Source: Nocardioides daphniae (GTDB lineage: Bacteria > Actinomycetota > Actinomycetes > Propionibacteriales > Nocardioidaceae). From it: a stretch of DNA of 64,000 nucleotides. The notes beneath the pieces are model-generated. The model searched no databases. It was not told the DNA's origin and saw nothing but the letters and a program-made list of their open reading frames with translations. Below are positions 54,787-64,000 of this stretch, in pieces. How positions within the stretch are numbered: position 1 is the stretch's first letter; every line of letters begins with the position of its first letter. The stretch spans positions 3,348,001 to 3,412,000 of the forward strand of contig NZ_CP038462.1 of NCBI RefSeq assembly GCF_004777465.1, in the 5' to 3' direction. A program made the position numbers and the translations under genes.

Positions 54787-57700
54787 GTGCAGGCGTTCGA
54801 CATCGCCGGTCCGCTGCCGACCGGGACCACCCTGCTGGAGGCCAGCGCCGGCACCGGCAAGACCTGGACCATCGCGGCCCTGGTCACCCGCTACGTCGCC
54901 GCGGGCGAGGCCTGCGTCGACGAGCTGCTCGTCGTGACCTTCACGCGTGCCGCCAGCCAGGAGCTCCGCGACCGCGTACGCGGACAGCTCGCCGACGCCG
55001 CACGGGTGCTGACCGACCCCTCGGCGGCCGACCCGACCAACCGGCTGCACGGCTGGCTCCTCGACGGCGACGAGGCCGAGCTGCGGCTGCGCCGCGAGCG
55101 GGTCACCGACGCCCTGACCTCCTTCGACGCCGCCACGATCGCCACCATCCACCAGTTCTGCCAGCTGGTGCTGCGCGGCCTGGGCGTGGCCGGTGACACC
55201 GACCCCGACGCCGTCCTCGTCGAGGACCTCGAGCAGCTCACCGGCGAGGTCGTCGACGACCTCTATCTGGCCCGCTTCGCCGGCACCACGACCCCGCCGT
55301 GGGACCGGGCCACCGCGATGCAGATCGCCCGGGAGGTGGTCGACGACCCCGGCGCCCGGATCGAGCCGCAGGCCGCGCTCGACGACCAGCCCGACTCGGT
55401 CGCCGCGGCCCGGGTCCGTTTCGCCCGCGACGTGCTCGACGAGGTCGAGACCCGCAAGCGACGTCTCGGCATCCTCAGCTACAACGACCTGCTCTCCCAG
55501 CTGGCCGACGCCCTCGAGGACCCCGCGGCGCCCGCCCGTCACCGCATGCGGCACCGCTGGAAGATCGCCCTGATCGACGAGTTCCAGGACACCGACCCGG
55601 TGCAGTGGCAGGTCTTCGAGCGCGCCTTCGCCGGCGTCTCCACGCTCGTCCTGATCGGCGACCCGAAGCAGGCCATCTACGCCTTCCGCGGCGGTGACAT
55701 CGCCTCGTACCTCCGCGCCGCCGAGCTCGCCACCCACCGGCAGACCCTCGGCACCAACTTCCGCTCCGACGCCCCGCTGCTCTCCGCGGTGCAGTCGATG
55801 CTGGAGGGCGCCGAGCTCGGCTCGCCCGAGATCGTGGTCCACCCCGTGCAGGCCAGGCACACCGAGTCCCGCCTGGTCGGGGCCGGCGCGCCGCTGCGGA
55901 TGCGCGTCGTGCGCCGCCACGAGCTCGGCGTCGGTCCGCGCGCCAAGGCCCCCGTCGACCGGTGGCGCGAGCACGTGGTCACCGACCTCGCGCGCGACAT
56001 CAAGAAGCTCCTCACCAGCGACGCCACCTTCGACGGCAAGAAGGTCCAGCCCGGGCAGGTGGCCGTGCTGGCCGCGCGCCGGGCGACCCTCCAGGCCGTG
56101 CAGAAGGCGCTGCAGGACCTCGGCGTGCCGGCGGTCGTCAACGCCGGCGGCTCCGTCTTCCACACCCCGGCCGCCACCGAGTGGCTGACGCTGCTCGAGG
56201 CCCTCGAGCAGCCCCACCGCAGCGACCGGGTGCGGGCCGCCGCACTCACCTCCTTCTTCCCCCACGACGCCGTCGCGCTCGACCTCGACGAGGGCCGGCG
56301 CGGAGGCGGCCTCACCGACGAGCTCGCCGAGGAGATGCGGGTCCTGGCCAGCGTCCTGAACGCCCGCGGCGTCGCCGCGGTCATGGAGTGCGCGGTGCTC
56401 GGTGGACTCACCGCCCGCGTCCTGGGCGTCGCCGGCGGCGAGCGCACCCTCACCGACCTGCGCCACATCGGCGAGCTGCTGCACCGCGTCGCCATCTCCG
56501 AGCGGCTCGGCGTCGTCGGCCTCGTCGGCTGGCTGCGCGAGCAGGTGAGCGACGAGAAGCTCGAGGTCGCCTCCGAGCGCACCCGTCGCCTCGACTCCGA
56601 CGCCGAGGCGGTCCAGCTGGTCACGATCCACGGCAGCAAGGGGCTGGAGTACCCGGTCGTCTACCTGCCGACCCTGTGGGACCGGTGGACCGGCCGCGAC
56701 CCCCAGGTCGCCCTCTTCCACGACGCCGAGGGCCACCGGTGCCGCGACGTCGGCGGCCCCAGCCCCCACCAGCGGGCCCACCTCGAGTGCTACCGCAAGG
56801 AGGACGCCGGCGAGTCCCTGCGCCTGCTCTACGTCGCGCTCACCCGGGCCCAGTCGCAGGTCGTCGCCTGGTACGCCCCGAGCAACAACACACCCTGCTC
56901 CCCGCTGCACCGGATGCTGCTGGGTCGCACGCCGGGCATGGCCAGCGTCCCCGACGAGCAACCGCTCGTCGACGACCAGCGGCTCACCGAGATCTTCGGG
57001 CACTGGCGCGACGCCGGGGCGTTCACCCCCGAGCTGGCCAACCACGCGCCGATCAGCAAGGCCCCGCTGCAGCCCGGCGAGGAGGCGCTCGACGTCCGTG
57101 ACTTCACCCGCGACGTCGACGTCGAGTGGCGGCGTACGTCCTACTCGTCGCTCTCGGCGGTCTCCGCCCACCACGCGGCGTACGCCGACGGCTCACTCTC
57201 CGAGGTCGAGCCCGACGACGTCCCCGAGACCGGCGACGCGGAGACGCTCGAGGTCGCCCTCGTGGACGACCTGCCCGAGCTGCTGGCGGTCCCCTCACCG
57301 ATGGCCGACCTCCCGGTCGGCGCGACCTTCGGCTCGCTCGTCCACGCCGTGCTGGAGCACGCCGACCCGGCCGCCGAGGACTGGCGTGAGGAGCTGCGGG
57401 GCCACGTCGTCGAGCAGCTCGAGTGGTGGGCCGTGCCGGGGCTGGACGTCGACGCCCTCGTCGAGGCGCTCGTCGCCGTCAGCACCTCGCCGACCGGCCC
57501 GCTCACCGGCGGGAGGACTCTGCTGGAGATGAAGCTGCCCGACAGGTTGCGGGAGATGGAGTTCGAGCTCCCCTCGCCGGTGGCGACGTCCGGGGCTACC
57601 CCGTCGACGACGTACGACTGGGCGACCTCGCCCCGTTGCTGCGCCGACACCTGCCCGAGGGTGACCCGCTCCTGGGCTACGCCGACCAGCTCGACTCCGA

Positions 57701-58187
57701 CCCGCTGCTGGCCGGACAGGCGTTGCGCGGCTACCTGACCGGGTCGATCGACGTGGTGCTCCGCGTCGAGGTCGACGGGCAGCAGCGCTTCGTCACCGTC
57801 GACTACAAGACCAACTGGCTCGGCGACCTCAACGCCCCGCTGACCGCGCACACCTACCGGCCGGCGGCGCTCGCCGAGGCGATGGGCCACTCCGACTACC
57901 CGCTGCAGGCGCTGCTCTACACGGTCGTGCTGCACCGCTACCTGCGCTGGCGGCTGCCCGGCTACGACCCGGCGACCCACCTCGGCGGGGTGCTCTACCT
58001 CTACCTGCGTGGCATGTGCGGTCCGCAGACCCCCGAGGTCGACGGGATGCCGTGCGGCGTCTTCTCGTGGCGCGCGCCGGTCCCGCTCGTCGAGGCGCTC
58101 TCGGCACTGCTGGACGGCCAGCCTGACCCTGCCGGCGGCACCGCCCGGCCCATCCAGCCCGCCAGCACAGGACGGAGCCCGCGATGA
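54787..58187 (+). CDS. recB: Exonuclease V subunit RecB (frameshift before nuclease domain)
   Basis: A 3'-5' helicase and nuclease. GTG 54787 gives MQAFDIAGPLPTGTTLLEAS followed by Walker A AGTGKTWT. UvrD motif II LIDEFQDTDPVQW is at about residue 262, GDPKQAIYAFRGGD follows, and QLVTIHGSKGLEYPVVYLP is motif V. The nuclease domain (GSIDVVLRV and VDYKTNWLGD at about 1005) is in another frame: one C lost from the CCCC at 57570-57573 explains this, giving 1133 residues. The stop overlaps the recD start (ATGA). Confidence 0.94.
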
Positions 58188-59994
58188 GTGACGTCTTCAT
58201 CCCGACCGGGACCCACGACCCCCGCCTCGTACGCTCCGAGCACGGCCTCCTGGCCCGCTTCAACGAAGCCGGCGTGATCACCGCCGGCGACGTCCACGTG
58301 GCCCCGCCCTCGGCGAGATCGGCCAGGAGCGGGACCCCGACGTGCTGCTCGCCGTCGCGCTCACCTGCCGCGCGGTCCGCAGCGGATCGGTCTGCCTCGA
58401 CCTCGCCGCGGTGGCCGACGACCTGCTCGGCGCGGCGGTGCCCGACACGGCGCTCCCGACGACCGACGAGGTGGTCGAGCCCACGGCGTACGACGAGCTG
58501 CCCTGGCCGGAGACCGAGGCGTGGGTCGCCGCTGTGGCACGCAGCCCGCTGGTGGGGCTGGGCGTCCTGCACTGGACCGGCCAGCTGCTCTACCTGGACC
58601 GGTACTTCGAGCAGGAGACCCAGGTCCTCGACGACCTGGTCGCCCGCGCCGCCACCGTGCCCGACCACGACCTGGCCCTGATGCAGGCCTCGCTCGACCG
58701 GGTCTTCCCCGGCAACGGGTACGACGAGCAGCGCGCCGCCTGCCTGCGCGCCGCCCACCAGTGGACCACCGTCATCACCGGCGGCCCGGGCACCGGCAAG
58801 ACCACCGCGGTCGCCGGCCTGCTGGTGGCGCTGCACGAGCAGTACGCCGCGCGCGGCCAGCGGGTCCGGATCGCGATGGCCGCCCCCACCGGCAAGGCGG
58901 CGGCCCGCCTCCAGGAGGCCGTGCGCGGTGCCGCCTCCGACTTCAGCGACGAGGACCGGGCCCGGCTCGAGGGCATCCAGGCCAGCACCCTGCACCGGCT
59001 GCTGCGCCTCGACCCCGGCAACAGCACCCGCTTCCGCCACCACCGCTCCAACCGCCTGCCCCACGACGTCGTGGTCGTCGACGAGACCTCGATGGTGTCG
59101 CTGACGCTGATGGCCCGCCTGCTGGAGGCCGTGCGCCCCGACGCCCGACTCGTGCTGGTGGGCGACCCCGACCAGCTCTCCTCCGTCGACGCCGGAGCGG
59201 TGCTGGGCGACCTGGTCGACGGCTACCGCCACCGCGCCGACTCCCCGGTCGCCGCGCTCTCCACCTCCCACCGCTTCCAGGGCGGGATCGGCCTGCTCGC
59301 CGAGGCGCTGCGCAGCGACGACCCGGACGCCGTGCTCGCCGTGCTCGGCCACGGCCACCCCGACGTGGAGTGGGTCCGCGACGGTGACCCGGCGACGACG
59401 ATCCGCACCGTCACCCTCGACGTCGCCCAGCGCGCCCGGGACGCGGCGCTCACCGACGACCGCTCGGGCGCGATCAGCGAGCTGGCGGCCCACCGCCTGC
59501 TCTGCGCGCACCGCGACGGCCCCTTCGGCGTCACCCACTGGAACCGGCGCATCGAGCAGTGGCTGAGCGCGGTGGTGGGCGACCCGCTCCAGGAGGCCTA
59601 CTACGTGGGCCGACCGCTCCTGGTGACCAGCAACGACTACTCGCTGGGCGTCTACAACGGCGACTCCGGCGTGGTCGTCCAGACCGACCAGGGGCGCCGC
59701 GTCGTGATCGACACCAGTGACGGGCTGCGCGAGTTCGCCCCCTCACGGATGAGCGACGTCGACACGATGCACGCGATGACGATCCACAAGGCCCAGGGCA
59801 GCCAGGCCCGCGAGATCACCGTGCTGCTCCCCCCCGAGGACTCCCGGCTGCTGACCCGCGAGCTCTTCTACACCGCGGTCACCCGCGCCCAGGAGAAGGT
59901 GCGCGTCATCGGGTCGGAGGCCGAGGTGCGGGCCGCCGTGCAGCGTACGGCCCAACGAGCCAGCGGCCTCGCCGATCGCCTAGCGGGAGGCTGA
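58184..59994 (+). CDS. recD: Exonuclease V subunit RecD (early frameshift)
   Basis: The 5'-3' helicase subunit, about 603 residues. The first 42 codons (MSDVFIPTGTHDPRLVRSEH to GDVHVAP) and the rest are in different frames; adding a C to CCC at 58307-58309 joins them through PLGEIGQERDPDVLLAVALT. Walker A VITGGPGTGKTTAV is at about residue 203, VVVDETSMVS is motif II at about 298, and THWNRRIEQWL with MTIHKAQGSQAREI are later helicase motifs. Confidence 0.93.
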
Positions 59995-60133
59995 CGAGGC
60001 ACGCCGCGGAAACCCGCCCGTCACACCGATTGAGTAGGGTCGTGACGGCGCAGCACGCGTACGCGGGTGCGTACGGCCGTCGCGCCACGACCAGTACCGC
60101 CACGAGGAGACCCCTCGACGAGGAGACCACGTC

Positions 60134-60760
60134 ATGCCCTTCCTGCTCCGCCTCGAGCTGCCCGACGTCCCCGGTTCGCTGGGGCGCGTCGCGAGCGCCA
60201 TCGGTGAGTCAGGAGCCGACATCGAGGCGATCCTCATCGTGGAGAAGACCGACCGCGGCACCGCCATCGACGACGTCCTGCTCGAGCTCCCGCCCGGCAA
60301 GATGCCCGACTCGGTGCTCTCCGCGTGCGCCACGCTCGACGGGGTCAAGGTGCTCTGGATCAGCCGCTACGCCGCCGGCACCAACCTCACCATGGACCTC
60401 GAGCTCGTCGAGGAGCTGACCGCCCACCCGGGCGAGACCCACGAGCGGATGCTCCGCCTGATGCCGGAGACCTTCCGCGTCGACTGGGCGGTCCGCGCCC
60501 GCAAGAACTCGCACGGCGAGGCCGAGATCGTCGACCACACCGGGGCGGCGCCCGAAGAGGTCCGCTGGTTCGACGTCGACCGCGCGAGCCACGTCGAGAG
60601 CTGGGACGACAACCAGGTCGTCTGCGTCGTGCCCCTCGGCAGCGAGATCTTCCTGCTGGGCCGCCGCGGCGGCCCCGAGTTCCTCGACTCCGAGGTGGCA
60701 CGCATGGGCCACCTGGTCGCGCTGTCGAACTCGATCCGCCACGGCGGCTTCGGCAGCTGA
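60134..60760 (+). CDS. ACT-domain protein
   Basis: A 208-residue protein whose first 80 residues form an ACT fold (LLRLELPDVPGSLGRVASAI, GADIEAILIVEKTDRGTAID). The remainder, including VRWFDVDRASHVESWDDNQV and VVPLGSEIFLLGRRGG, looks like a GAF-type or regulatory half. ACT domains bind amino acids. The partner enzyme is not evident; neighbours are recD and a convergent acyltransferase gene. Confidence 0.8.
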   Translation: MPFLLRLELPDVPGSLGRVASAIGESGADIEAILIVEKTDRGTAIDDVLLELPPGKMPDSVLSACATLDGVKVLWISRYAAGTNLTMDLELVEELTAHPGETHERMLRLMPETFRVDWAVRARKNSHGEAEIVDHTGAAPEEVRWFDVDRASHVESWDDNQVVCVVPLGSEIFLLGRRGGPEFLDSEVARMGHLVALSNSIRHGGFGS

Positions 60761-60820
60761 CCGCAGCAGGCCCGGCGGACGACGGCCCGAACGACGGCCC
60801 CGCCACGGTCCGGGCGACCG

Positions 60821-62242
60821 TCAGGCCGCCGGCCGCCCCGTCCGCTCCCGGGCCAGCTCGACCAGCTCGGCGCAGCTGTCGGTGAGCGCGGCGCGGAACT
60901 CCTGCGGGTCGTCGAGCACGTCGGCGTACGCCAGGACCCCGAGCAGCATCCGCTGCCCGTAGCTCCACACCATCACGTTGCAGCCCACGCCGTTGCTCGG
61001 CGGACCGTCGATGTGGAGGTCGCCGAAGACCCGGCCACCGAGGCTGTAGGGCTCGGCAGGTCCGCGCACGTTCGAGACCAGGATCGAGGCGTCGACGTCC
61101 TGCTCGGGGTCGGCCATCCGCTCGAGCGTGCCGCGGATCGCCTGCTTGGCCAGGAAGGGCGGCAGCACGTCGAGCCAGTCCGCGACCAGGTCGACGCCGA
61201 GCAGCTCGAGCCGCCTCTTGGCGGCGGCGGAGACGGTGCTGATCTGCTGCAGCCGCTCCCACGGGTCGGCGACGTCGGTCGCCAGTGACGTGGTGAACGA
61301 CCAGAACCGGTTGCCGAACTGCCGCACCGGCGCCCCCGGCGCCTCGGCGGCCATCGGCACCGACGCGAGCAGCGGCCGCTCCGGCACGCCACCCCGGGAG
61401 GCGAGGTGGCGCTCGCAGGCCCCTGCGACCACCGCCAGCACCACGTCGTTGAGCGTCACCCCGGCCGCCGTCTTGACCGCCTTGAGGTCGGCCAGGTCGA
61501 GCGAGGCACGGACGTACGCCCGGTGCGGTGACCCGAGGCTGTTCAGTGCGGTGCGTGGGGCGCCCGCTGACGGCTGCGGCACGTCGACCCCGCTGCCCAG
61601 CCGTTCGCTGCGGACCCGGCGCACCGCCCGCACGGTACGGACGACCAGCCACGGCACGCGCAGCAGCATGACCAGCATCGTGACCACGGCTCCGACCAGC
61701 AGCCGCAGCCGCCCTGGCACCCGCTCGGCGCGGAACGGTCGACCGTCGTGCCCCGGCACCGGCGGCAAGGGATCGAAGGGCAGGTCGGAGAAGACCCGCG
61801 CGATCGTCGTCATCGCCCCGGCCCCGTCGGCCAGGGCGTGGTGGAACTTGAGCGCGACGGCCTGGCTGCCGTCGTCGAGACCGGTCACCAGCCACACCTG
61901 CCACAACGGGCGGTCCGTCGGGAGGTGCTCCTCCGCCAGGCTGGCGAACCACGCCTCCAGCTCGGCGGGGCCGCCGGACACGGTCACCTCGCGGACGTGG
62001 GCGCCGAGGTCGAAGTCGGGGTCGCGCACCGCCACCGGCGGCTGCAGGTCGCCGGGCACGCCGACGATCCGCCAGCGCCACGACGGCAGCTCGTCGAGCC
62101 GGGAGTCGAGGTGGGCACGGAGCTCGGCCAGCGTGAGGGTCGCGTGCTCGCCGGCCAGCACCCCGATCACCATCGAGTTCATCGGTTGCCCTGGCAGGTC
62201 CATGTGCAGGAAGCCGGCGTCCTCGCCGTTGAGCCGGTGCAT
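60821..62242 (-). CDS. Wax ester synthase/diacylglycerol acyltransferase (WS/DGAT)
   Basis: Joins acyl-CoA to diacylglycerol or long-chain alcohols to make storage lipid. ATG 62242 gives 473 residues (MHRLNGEDAGFLHMDLPGQP). The catalytic HHxxxDG motif is FHHALADGAG at about residue 132, and NDVVLAVVAGACERHL and ILVSNVRGPAEPYSLGG are family landmarks. An in-frame run to 62413 lacks the family's start. It is divergent from the nitronate-monooxygenase-like gene. Confidence 0.92.
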   Translation of the reverse strand: MHRLNGEDAGFLHMDLPGQPMNSMVIGVLAGEHATLTLAELRAHLDSRLDELPSWRWRIVGVPGDLQPPVAVRDPDFDLGAHVREVTVSGGPAELEAWFASLAEEHLPTDRPLWQVWLVTGLDDGSQAVALKFHHALADGAGAMTTIARVFSDLPFDPLPPVPGHDGRPFRAERVPGRLRLLVGAVVTMLVMLLRVPWLVVRTVRAVRRVRSERLGSGVDVPQPSAGAPRTALNSLGSPHRAYVRASLDLADLKAVKTAAGVTLNDVVLAVVAGACERHLASRGGVPERPLLASVPMAAEAPGAPVRQFGNRFWSFTTSLATDVADPWERLQQISTVSAAAKRRLELLGVDLVADWLDVLPPFLAKQAIRGTLERMADPEQDVDASILVSNVRGPAEPYSLGGRVFGDLHIDGPPSNGVGCNVMVWSYGQRMLLGVLAYADVLDDPQEFRAALTDSCAELVELARERTGRPAA

Positions 62243-62465
62243 CACGCCGCCTGCTCGCCGACGCTGCGTCGACGTGCTGCTCTCGGCGCAGGTGTCTGCG
62301 CAGGTCTCGGCATGGCTCTCTGCATTGGGACGGCCCCCTCCAGGCGTGCTCCCGCGGTCCTGACGAACTCGCCGGACGCCCTCACGTCCGGACAGGAGCG
62401 ACGAGCATGACACGGACCGCGCGATCGAGTCACGTGTCTCGTTTCGGAGGGCGGACGACGGACTG

Positions 62466-62482
62466 GACTGGCATGTCCAGTC
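62466..62482. promoter_or_regulatory. Candidate operator, inverted repeat
   Basis: GACTGG-CATGT-CCAGTC is a perfect 6-bp inverted repeat with 5-bp spacing, 37 bases upstream of the -35 element. A shape of this kind suits a TetR-family dimer. Confidence 0.5.
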
Positions 62483-62518
62483 AGGTTTGACCCCTCAATG
62501 TGATCTGGTTCACACTCC

Positions 62519-62547
62519 TTGGAGTTGTCTGAGACGTGGCTTACAGT
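62519..62547 (+). promoter_or_regulatory. Promoter for the gene at 62656
   Basis: TTGGAG (-35) and TACAGT (-10) are separated by 17 bp, matching the principal sigma consensus of actinobacteria (TTGACA, TANNNT). Transcription would begin near 62554, leaving a leader of about 100 bases. Confidence 0.5.
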
Positions 62548-62655
62548 CGACGAGCACGTAAGTGACCGGCCGGTAACGAGGGAGACGTTGCCGACCCGGA
62601 CTCTTGAGGGAGGGTCCGGCGCATCCCGGTCATGCAAGGGACGAGGGAGCCCCAC

Positions 62656-64000
62656 ATGCCGCAGTGCGCCAGCTCGACCCTGCCCGCAGGATCGGAGACG
62701 GTGGTCGCCGCCGACCCCACCGGCCAACCCAACCCCGCGCTCGTCGCAGCCGCGCTGCGTGCCGGCGGCACCGGGCTCCTCGACGCCCCCACCCCCACCG
62801 CGTACGCCCGTGCGCACGCCGAGCTGACCCGTCGCCGCGCGCTCGACGCCTGGCTCCGTCCGGGCCCTGCGCTGGACGCCGCGGCCGAGCAGGTCGCCGC
62901 CGCGGTCGTCGTGCTCGAGCTGGCCGGCCGCGGCGCACCGGCTGAGGTCGTCGCCCGGTGGACTGCCCCCGGTCGGCGCCTCATCGCCCAGGTCACCAGC
63001 CGCGCGGAGGCCCTCGCGGCCCGCGACGCCGGCTTCGACGGACTGCTCGCCTCGGGCTGCGAGGCCGGTGGCCGGGTCGGCGAGACCGAGGCCTTCATCC
63101 TGCTCCAGCAGACGCTCGACCTCGGGCTGCCGGTCTGGTTGCGCGGCGGCATCGGCCTGCACACCGCGGCGGCCGTGGTCGCCGGCGGTGGCGCCGGGGT
63201 CGTGCTCGACACCCAGCTGGGCCTGACGCGCGAGTCCCTGTTCGACGCCGCGACCCGCACCGCCCTGACCGCGATGGACGGCAGCGAGACCCGTGTGGTC
63301 AACGGCGTCCGCTTCTTCACCCGCCCCGACCTGCCGTCGGCGCAGGTCAGCGAGGAGACCGGCACCGACGAGCTCGTCGGCCGGCTCGGGGCCTCGATCA
63401 CGACCCACCTGGTGCCCTTCGGCCAGGACAGCGCCACCGCTGCGGGGCTGGCCGAGCGCTTCGTGACCGTCGGTGGGGTGGTCCAGGGGATCACCACCTC
63501 GATCACCGAGCACCTCGCCGCGGCGGCGACGGCTCCCCCGCTGGCGCCCGGCGCCGGCGTGAGCGTCGCGCACGGCACGACGTACCCGATCGCCCAGGGC
63601 CCGATGACCCGGGTGAGCGACCGTGCAGGGTTCGCCGACGCGGTGGCCACCGGCGGCGGCCTGCCCTTCCTGGCGCTCGCCCTGCTGCCGGCCCACGAGG
63701 TCCGCGCGCTGCTCACCGAGACCAAGGAGCTGCTCGGCGACAGGCCGTGGGGCGTCGGCCTGCTCGGCTTCGCCCCGCCGGAGCTGCTCACCGAGCAGCT
63801 GGCCGTGGTCCACGAGGTCGCGCCGCCCTTCGCGCTCGTCGCGGGCGGTCGCCCGTCGCAGTCCGCAGCGCTCGACGCGGCCGGCATCGCGTCGTACCTG
63901 CACGTCCCCTCGCCGGGGCTGCTCGACCGTTTCCTCGCCGACGGCGCCCGCGCCTTCGTCTTCGAGGGCCGTGAGTGCGGCGGCCACGTGGGCCCGCGCT
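62656..64000 (+). CDS. Nitronate monooxygenase/PfaD-like TIM-barrel protein, 5' part
   Basis: ATG 62656 opens a frame that runs off the window, 448 residues so far. It contains two FMN-type TIM-barrel segments. Residues about 115-190 have the second half of a barrel (GFDGLLASGCEAGGRVGE; VWLRGGIGLHTAAAVVAGGG). A fresh barrel follows from about residue 305 (PIAQGPMTRVSDRAGFADAV; FVFEGRECGGHVGPR). Such tandem nitronate-monooxygenase folds can begin multidomain polyketide or fatty-acid synthases, where they act as enoyl reductases. What follows is outside the window, so the full architecture is unknown. Confidence 0.65.
   Translation, partial: MPQCASSTLPAGSETVVAADPTGQPNPALVAAALRAGGTGLLDAPTPTAYARAHAELTRRRALDAWLRPGPALDAAAEQVAAAVVVLELAGRGAPAEVVARWTAPGRRLIAQVTSRAEALAARDAGFDGLLASGCEAGGRVGETEAFILLQQTLDLGLPVWLRGGIGLHTAAAVVAGGGAGVVLDTQLGLTRESLFDAATRTALTAMDGSETRVVNGVRFFTRPDLPSAQVSEETGTDELVGRLGASITTHLVPFGQDSATAAGLAERFVTVGGVVQGITTSITEHLAAAATAPPLAPGAGVSVAHGTTYPIAQGPMTRVSDRAGFADAVATGGGLPFLALALLPAHEVRALLTETKELLGDRPWGVGLLGFAPPELLTEQLAVVHEVAPPFALVAGGRPSQSAALDAAGIASYLHVPSPGLLDRFLADGARAFVFEGRECGGHVGPR

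Larger units (their letters stand above)
62243..62655. other. Divergent intergenic region with operator-like palindrome
   Basis: 413 bases with no gene supported. It holds the promoters of two divergent genes for lipid or acyl metabolism. The palindrome at 62466 and the promoter at 62519 are listed separately. A low-complexity leader reads in several frames. Confidence 0.5.

Noticed and set aside
54787..58187. recB as a genuine nuclease-less pseudogene
   Set aside because: The nuclease domain is intact in the adjacent frame and a single C restores it. The same kind of error recurs in recD and other core genes.

Overview
The window is 64 kb of high-GC chromosome from an actinobacterium. It resembles Nocardioides and related Propionibacteriales in its GTG starts, ATGA gene overlaps, small SRP RNA beside dnaX and tRNA-Ser, a WXG100/EccC/EccD locus, a WhiB-like protein, a GTP-type PEP carboxykinase, RecBCD and a WS/DGAT acyltransferase. 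The genus is an inference from gene content only.

Layout. Bases 1-9.4 kb hold housekeeping genes: a PASTA penicillin-binding protein tail, a YqeY-like protein, a lipoprotein, a metallophosphoesterase, tRNA-Pro, then the leftward block dnaX-ybaB-recR-DUF5063-lysC-asd, which joins replication/repair genes to the first two steps of the aspartate pathway. Bases 9.4-16 kb hold SRP RNA, tRNA-Ser and a compact type VII secretion locus (EccB-like stub, EccD, two WXG100 proteins, EccC). Bases 16-23.3 kb hold a HerA-like ATPase, a LytR_C protein, a VWA/USP/MoxR group and two tRNA-Ser genes. Bases 23.4-25.0 kb hold a self-contained convergent pair: a 41-residue secretory peptide and a LuxR-type regulator. 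Both promoter regions carry the same TTGCA-N5-TTGCA direct repeat. This is the best candidate here for an undescribed peptide-signalling module. pckG follows.

Bases 27,464-49,329 are an integrated mobile element of about 21.8 kb in a tRNA-Arg(ACG) gene, bounded by perfect 46-bp direct repeats. Its left half is a classical actinomycete AICE backbone: tyrosine integrase, excisionase, rolling-circle HUH Rep, WhiB-like protein, FtsK-type translocase, replication/excision activator, HTH regulator with Nudix, and an HD protein. Its centre carries type III-like restriction-modification genes with visibly lower GC. Its right half is a leftward type IV secretion block (pilin, PrgI-like, VirB4, TrbL/VirB6-like, and a cell-wall hydrolase fused to an EEP-like domain), followed by a DUF3800 gene pair. 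I found no conventional relaxase. A 138-bp multi-arm interrupted palindrome spans the rep 3' end and may be a replication origin.

Bases 49.4-64 kb return to the chromosome: small membrane and exported proteins, recC-recB-recD, an ACT-domain protein, a WS/DGAT acyltransferase, and divergently the start of a nitronate-monooxygenase-like protein that runs off the window.

Sequence quality. Thirteen frame breaks fall in eleven genes, including asd, recB, recD, pckG and eccC. Most restore the expected protein if one base is returned to a short G/C run. I read these mainly as assembly errors and annotate the genes as full-length CDS with a noted frameshift.
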